64,000 nucleotides of DNA from Salinimicrobium sediminis. Its GTDB lineage: Bacteria; Bacteroidota; Bacteroidia; Flavobacteriales; Flavobacteriaceae. The position numbers were made by a program, and so were the translations under genes. A model generated the notes under the pieces. The model ran no database searches, was not told the origin of the DNA, and worked only from the letters and a program-made list of their open reading frames with translations. Positions 61,586 to 64,000 of this stretch are shown in pieces (position 1 is the stretch's first letter; the number at the start of each line of letters is the position of its first letter). The stretch covers positions 47,597-111,596 of the forward strand of contig NZ_OCMF01000006.1 of NCBI RefSeq assembly GCF_900215295.1. The letters are read 5' to 3'.

Positions 61586-63682
61586 ATGCATCTACCATTT
61601 TCTACCTTTGCCTTACAGATAAATATCAACCGCAGTCTTATCTTTTTGTTTTTAATTCTAATCACGGGATGTTCAAAAGATGATGATGAAGTCGCTCAAC
61701 CGCAGGATGAGTTTTATAAAGACGCACTAACCTCTGCCTCCATACAGCAACTTTCCGGAGTTTGGGCGATCTATGAAGTGGCTTTTGAAGGAAAGAGTGC
61801 AAATGTGGCTGCAACCTATGAAGAATGTGGCCGGGATTTCTTTCAATTCACCGCCACCAATACCTACAGAGATTACTATTATACCTCCAGCTATCAATGT
61901 GAAAAGGAAGTCCAGGATCTAAATTATGATCTGGAGAAAGGCGTAGTCACCCTTCACAATGATTGGGGCGCTTCAGAAGAAATGGTGATCACCGGGCTTA
62001 CAAGCGATAAACTGGTGTTCAAGATGAAGATGGACATAGATGATGATCCCGACCTGGAAGTGCTGATTTTTGTAGCCCGTCGCTATTCCCCGCCAAACGA
62101 TCTTGATTTATATTCCTATACATTTGGATCTGAAATTACAGATGAGAACCGTAATGAGATAAAATTTACCTGGCAGGCTTATAACGGTTTTTATAAGTTC
62201 GACCGTTACGAAATTTACAGGAGCGACTCTGGCTGTAGCAAGGCCAATGCAACCCTGGTGGCCAGTATAAAGGAAAGTTCAAAAACCTTTTTTATAGATG
62301 AAAATCCGCCGGTTGCCGAAGAAATCTGTTACTACCTGAAGATCTTTAACGAAAAAGGCCTGATTGGGGAAAGTGAATTAATCACCTTCTTTACAGAAGA
62401 CCTGAGGCCGGTCGAAGTGGAGTTTGTTAAGGTTGAGATGCAGAATGCAGAGGTGAAGCTGGAATGGGCTGCCTTCGAAGGCAAATATTTTTCACATTAT
62501 GAGATCAGGGTTCGCAATTATAAAGGCGGCACCGGGTATGGCTACCAGGAATATCCGGTAGCTGTCATAGAAGACAAAGAAATTACAAGTTATGTCGATA
62601 AAACCCCTCCCCGACTCAAAGATCCTGTGTATGCCATTTATGCCTATGATATCTTCGGAAATGTGAATACAGAGTTTTATGCTGAAAAAAATGCATGGGA
62701 ACTCAACTGGACCCATCCGGAAGTAGTGAATCTGGAAATGATAGAATTCGCGGTCCCTGCTCCCAATTCTTCTGAAATCTTCTTCTACGGAAGAACGGAA
62801 GCCGGAGAATATCAGTTGATCAAATACAATTACGGGGATCACACTGTTTCAGCTACAGCCAGTAAGCCTCCGCAGGCCAGCACCGGCGTGCAGATGCAGG
62901 TACACAGCACCCAAAATGAAACAGAGTTATTCTTCGCCCAGGGCAATGCACTGGCTGTATATAATGCTGCAGACCTTTCCTATAAATACACTCTGAAACT
63001 TAATAATGCCCCTTTCTTCTATGATTTCGCTTACCTGGGGGATAATATTTATGGCTTTACCGATAATGAGACGCTATATACCTTTAAGCGTTCGGGTAAC
63101 AGCATGGAATTCATTGCCAAAAAATCGCATTTTACCACCCATTACGGCAATACCGATTATCACCTGCTGCCTCTAAAAAACAGAGAAATTTTGGTGGGGC
63201 ACTACCGGGAACCTAAAAGCTATAAGTTCACCATTAACGCGGGTGGGGAAATCTCGGGTGGGGAGCTGGTTAATATTCCAATTACCTCCCGCTGGCAAAA
63301 GAAAACCCTGTACAGCCCCGACCAGAATTATGTGATCAATTTACAGGACAACAAGCTCTTTTCAACCCTTACCTGGAGCGAGCAGGGATTCTTTGAGACG
63401 CCTCAGTTCCCTACCGGCATCAGCCGGGATGGAAATTTGATCCTGGGCAGCAATAACGATCCGACGGAGAATATCACCAACGAATCCTTTCATGAAAAGA
63501 AGGTCAAAATCTACAACCTTACTACCAGCAAGGTGACAACGGTTGCAGCCAAAGGTTATCCGCACTTGCTGTTCGAAAACCACCTGGGTCAGATCATCAG
63601 CATTTCATCAGGCTTCAAAAGGGAAGACCTGAAAAGCGCTACTCCCAAACCGGATATTTTTGTGGAAGTGATCGGATTTTAG
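61586..63682 (+). CDS. Large lipoprotein with lipocalin-like and fibronectin III-type domains
   Basis: This 698-residue protein starts with a lipoprotein leader (SLIFLFLILITGC, lipobox LITGC), followed by a lipocalin-like domain (LSGVWAIYEVAFEGKSAN to LVFKMKMDIDDD, residues 45-160), two FN3-like domains (NEIKFTWQAYNGFYKFDRYE and EVKLEWAAFEGKYFSHYE) and a C-terminal beta-propeller-like half (EIFFYGRTEAGEYQLIKYN, LFFAQGNALAVYN, LAYLGDNIYGFTD-type repeats). It should be displayed at the cell surface. The domain mix suggests ligand or polysaccharide binding. No genes for a matching SusCD pair are visible, and the gene stands alone. Confidence 0.78.
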   Translation: MHLPFSTFALQININRSLIFLFLILITGCSKDDDEVAQPQDEFYKDALTSASIQQLSGVWAIYEVAFEGKSANVAATYEECGRDFFQFTATNTYRDYYYTSSYQCEKEVQDLNYDLEKGVVTLHNDWGASEEMVITGLTSDKLVFKMKMDIDDDPDLEVLIFVARRYSPPNDLDLYSYTFGSEITDENRNEIKFTWQAYNGFYKFDRYEIYRSDSGCSKANATLVASIKESSKTFFIDENPPVAEEICYYLKIFNEKGLIGESELITFFTEDLRPVEVEFVKVEMQNAEVKLEWAAFEGKYFSHYEIRVRNYKGGTGYGYQEYPVAVIEDKEITSYVDKTPPRLKDPVYAIYAYDIFGNVNTEFYAEKNAWELNWTHPEVVNLEMIEFAVPAPNSSEIFFYGRTEAGEYQLIKYNYGDHTVSATASKPPQASTGVQMQVHSTQNETELFFAQGNALAVYNAADLSYKYTLKLNNAPFFYDFAYLGDNIYGFTDNETLYTFKRSGNSMEFIAKKSHFTTHYGNTDYHLLPLKNREILVGHYREPKSYKFTINAGGEISGGELVNIPITSRWQKKTLYSPDQNYVINLQDNKLFSTLTWSEQGFFETPQFPTGISRDGNLILGSNNDPTENITNESFHEKKVKIYNLTTSKVTTVAAKGYPHLLFENHLGQIISISSGFKREDLKSATPKPDIFVEVIGF

Positions 63683-64000
63683 AAGGACGAAGTTAGAAGT
63701 ACGAATTAATTTGCAGTGCCTTCACTTCGAGTGGTTTCTACTGCGCAAAAGCGCAGGAGAAAATGTTTCGAGAAGTGGCAGTGCCGTCAGTTCGAGTAGT
63801 TTTTTCTCGAACGATAGTGAGAGAGAAAATTGTATCGAGAACAGAGGCAGGAATCTACTCCGTCATTCTCGATACAAATTTGTTCCTGCTAGCGCAGGTC
63901 CAAATTCACTCCTTTAGACTTGTATTAGTAAATTTATTACAAGTTTAATTAAGAAAAGGGAGCTGAACTTAGGTACACTATTTTCACTCAGAATTTTTTA
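63681..64000 (+). repeat. Repeat cluster at the right edge: TTAGAAGTACGA repeat and REP elements G, H and I
   Basis: After the lipoprotein gene comes GAAGTTAGAAGTACGAATT (63690-63708), then three REP-like copies: 63716-63776 (CACTTCGAGTGG with palindrome GCGCAAAAGCGC), 63783-63843 (GTCAGTTCGAGTAG to GTATCGAGAACAG), and 63861-63905 in the opposite sense (GTCATTCTCGATACAAATTT). No gene is seen up to the window edge. Confidence 0.75.

Noticed and set aside
1..64000. tRNA, rRNA or riboswitch genes
   Set aside because: Reading both strands I recognised no tRNA-like cloverleaf, no rRNA segment and no known riboswitch core. A covariance-model scan would be decisive and could not be run.

Overview
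The window looks like a chromosomal segment of a Flavobacteriaceae bacterium (Bacteroidota), perhaps near Gramella, Salegentibacter or Salinimicrobium; the genus is a guess. The reasons are SusC-style TonB-plug and carboxypeptidase-regulatory modules, LytTR regulators, DUF4407, DUF1206 and DUF2914 membrane proteins, AT-rich leaders with few Shine-Dalgarno sequences, TAnnTTTG-like promoter boxes, and gene-poor gaps full of short dispersed repeats. No rRNA, tRNA, transposase, integrase or CRISPR array was recognised.

Layout. 1-2.0 kb: the end of a PqiA-like membrane protein and a sensor kinase. 2.3-7.1 kb (minus): an ECF sigma/RskA anti-sigma pair, two ferritin-like exported proteins, and a compact Tat translocase set (TatA, TatC, second TatA-like), so the export machine lies beside a probable substrate. 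7.4-15.8 kb: acetyltransferase, truncated LytTR-type membrane protein, OprP-like porin, a TPR histidine kinase coupled to a LytTR response regulator, a LuxR regulator and a DUF481-like outer-membrane protein. 15.8-18.1 kb: thioredoxin-like protein and a 1.5-kb non-coding array of three ~370-400-bp repeats. 18-23.7 kb: SRPBCC protein, fasciclin lipoprotein, DUF4407 protein, S41 peptidase and an unknown protein.

23.9-36.2 kb is the accessory core: small unknown genes, a GIY-YIG nuclease, a UDG-fold protein, a Cas4-like/DnaQ-like two-nuclease fusion (DUF2779), then a minus-strand operon encoding a previously unlisted 48-aa zinc-ribbon protein, a 773-aa helical protein and two small membrane proteins. 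Upstream lie a BCS1-like AAA ATPase and an alpha/beta-hydrolase + WYL-regulator pair. A palindrome of the form CGACA-N5-TGTCG (two exact copies, one with a single mismatch) lies 44-51 nt upstream of three start codons here (the 74-aa gene, DUF2779, and the hydrolase-WYL operon). I infer a WYL-controlled regulon, possibly for DNA damage or phage defence.

36.2-53 kb holds lipoproteins, DUF2200, an esterase, an APC permease-USP fusion, a GH13 enzyme, an FNT channel, DUF2914 and DUF1206 proteins, a PagL-like lipid A deacylase, a hydrolase and a porin, separated by dispersed repeats and gene fragments. 53.2-59.6 kb is one 2148-aa alpha-2-macroglobulin-like protein that keeps a CxEQ thioester motif and carries a SusC-type regulatory domain plus TonB plug where a bait region would be. 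The right end holds an outer-membrane protein, a paralogue of the 92-aa protein from 26.7 kb, a methyltransferase, a large lipoprotein and more repeats.
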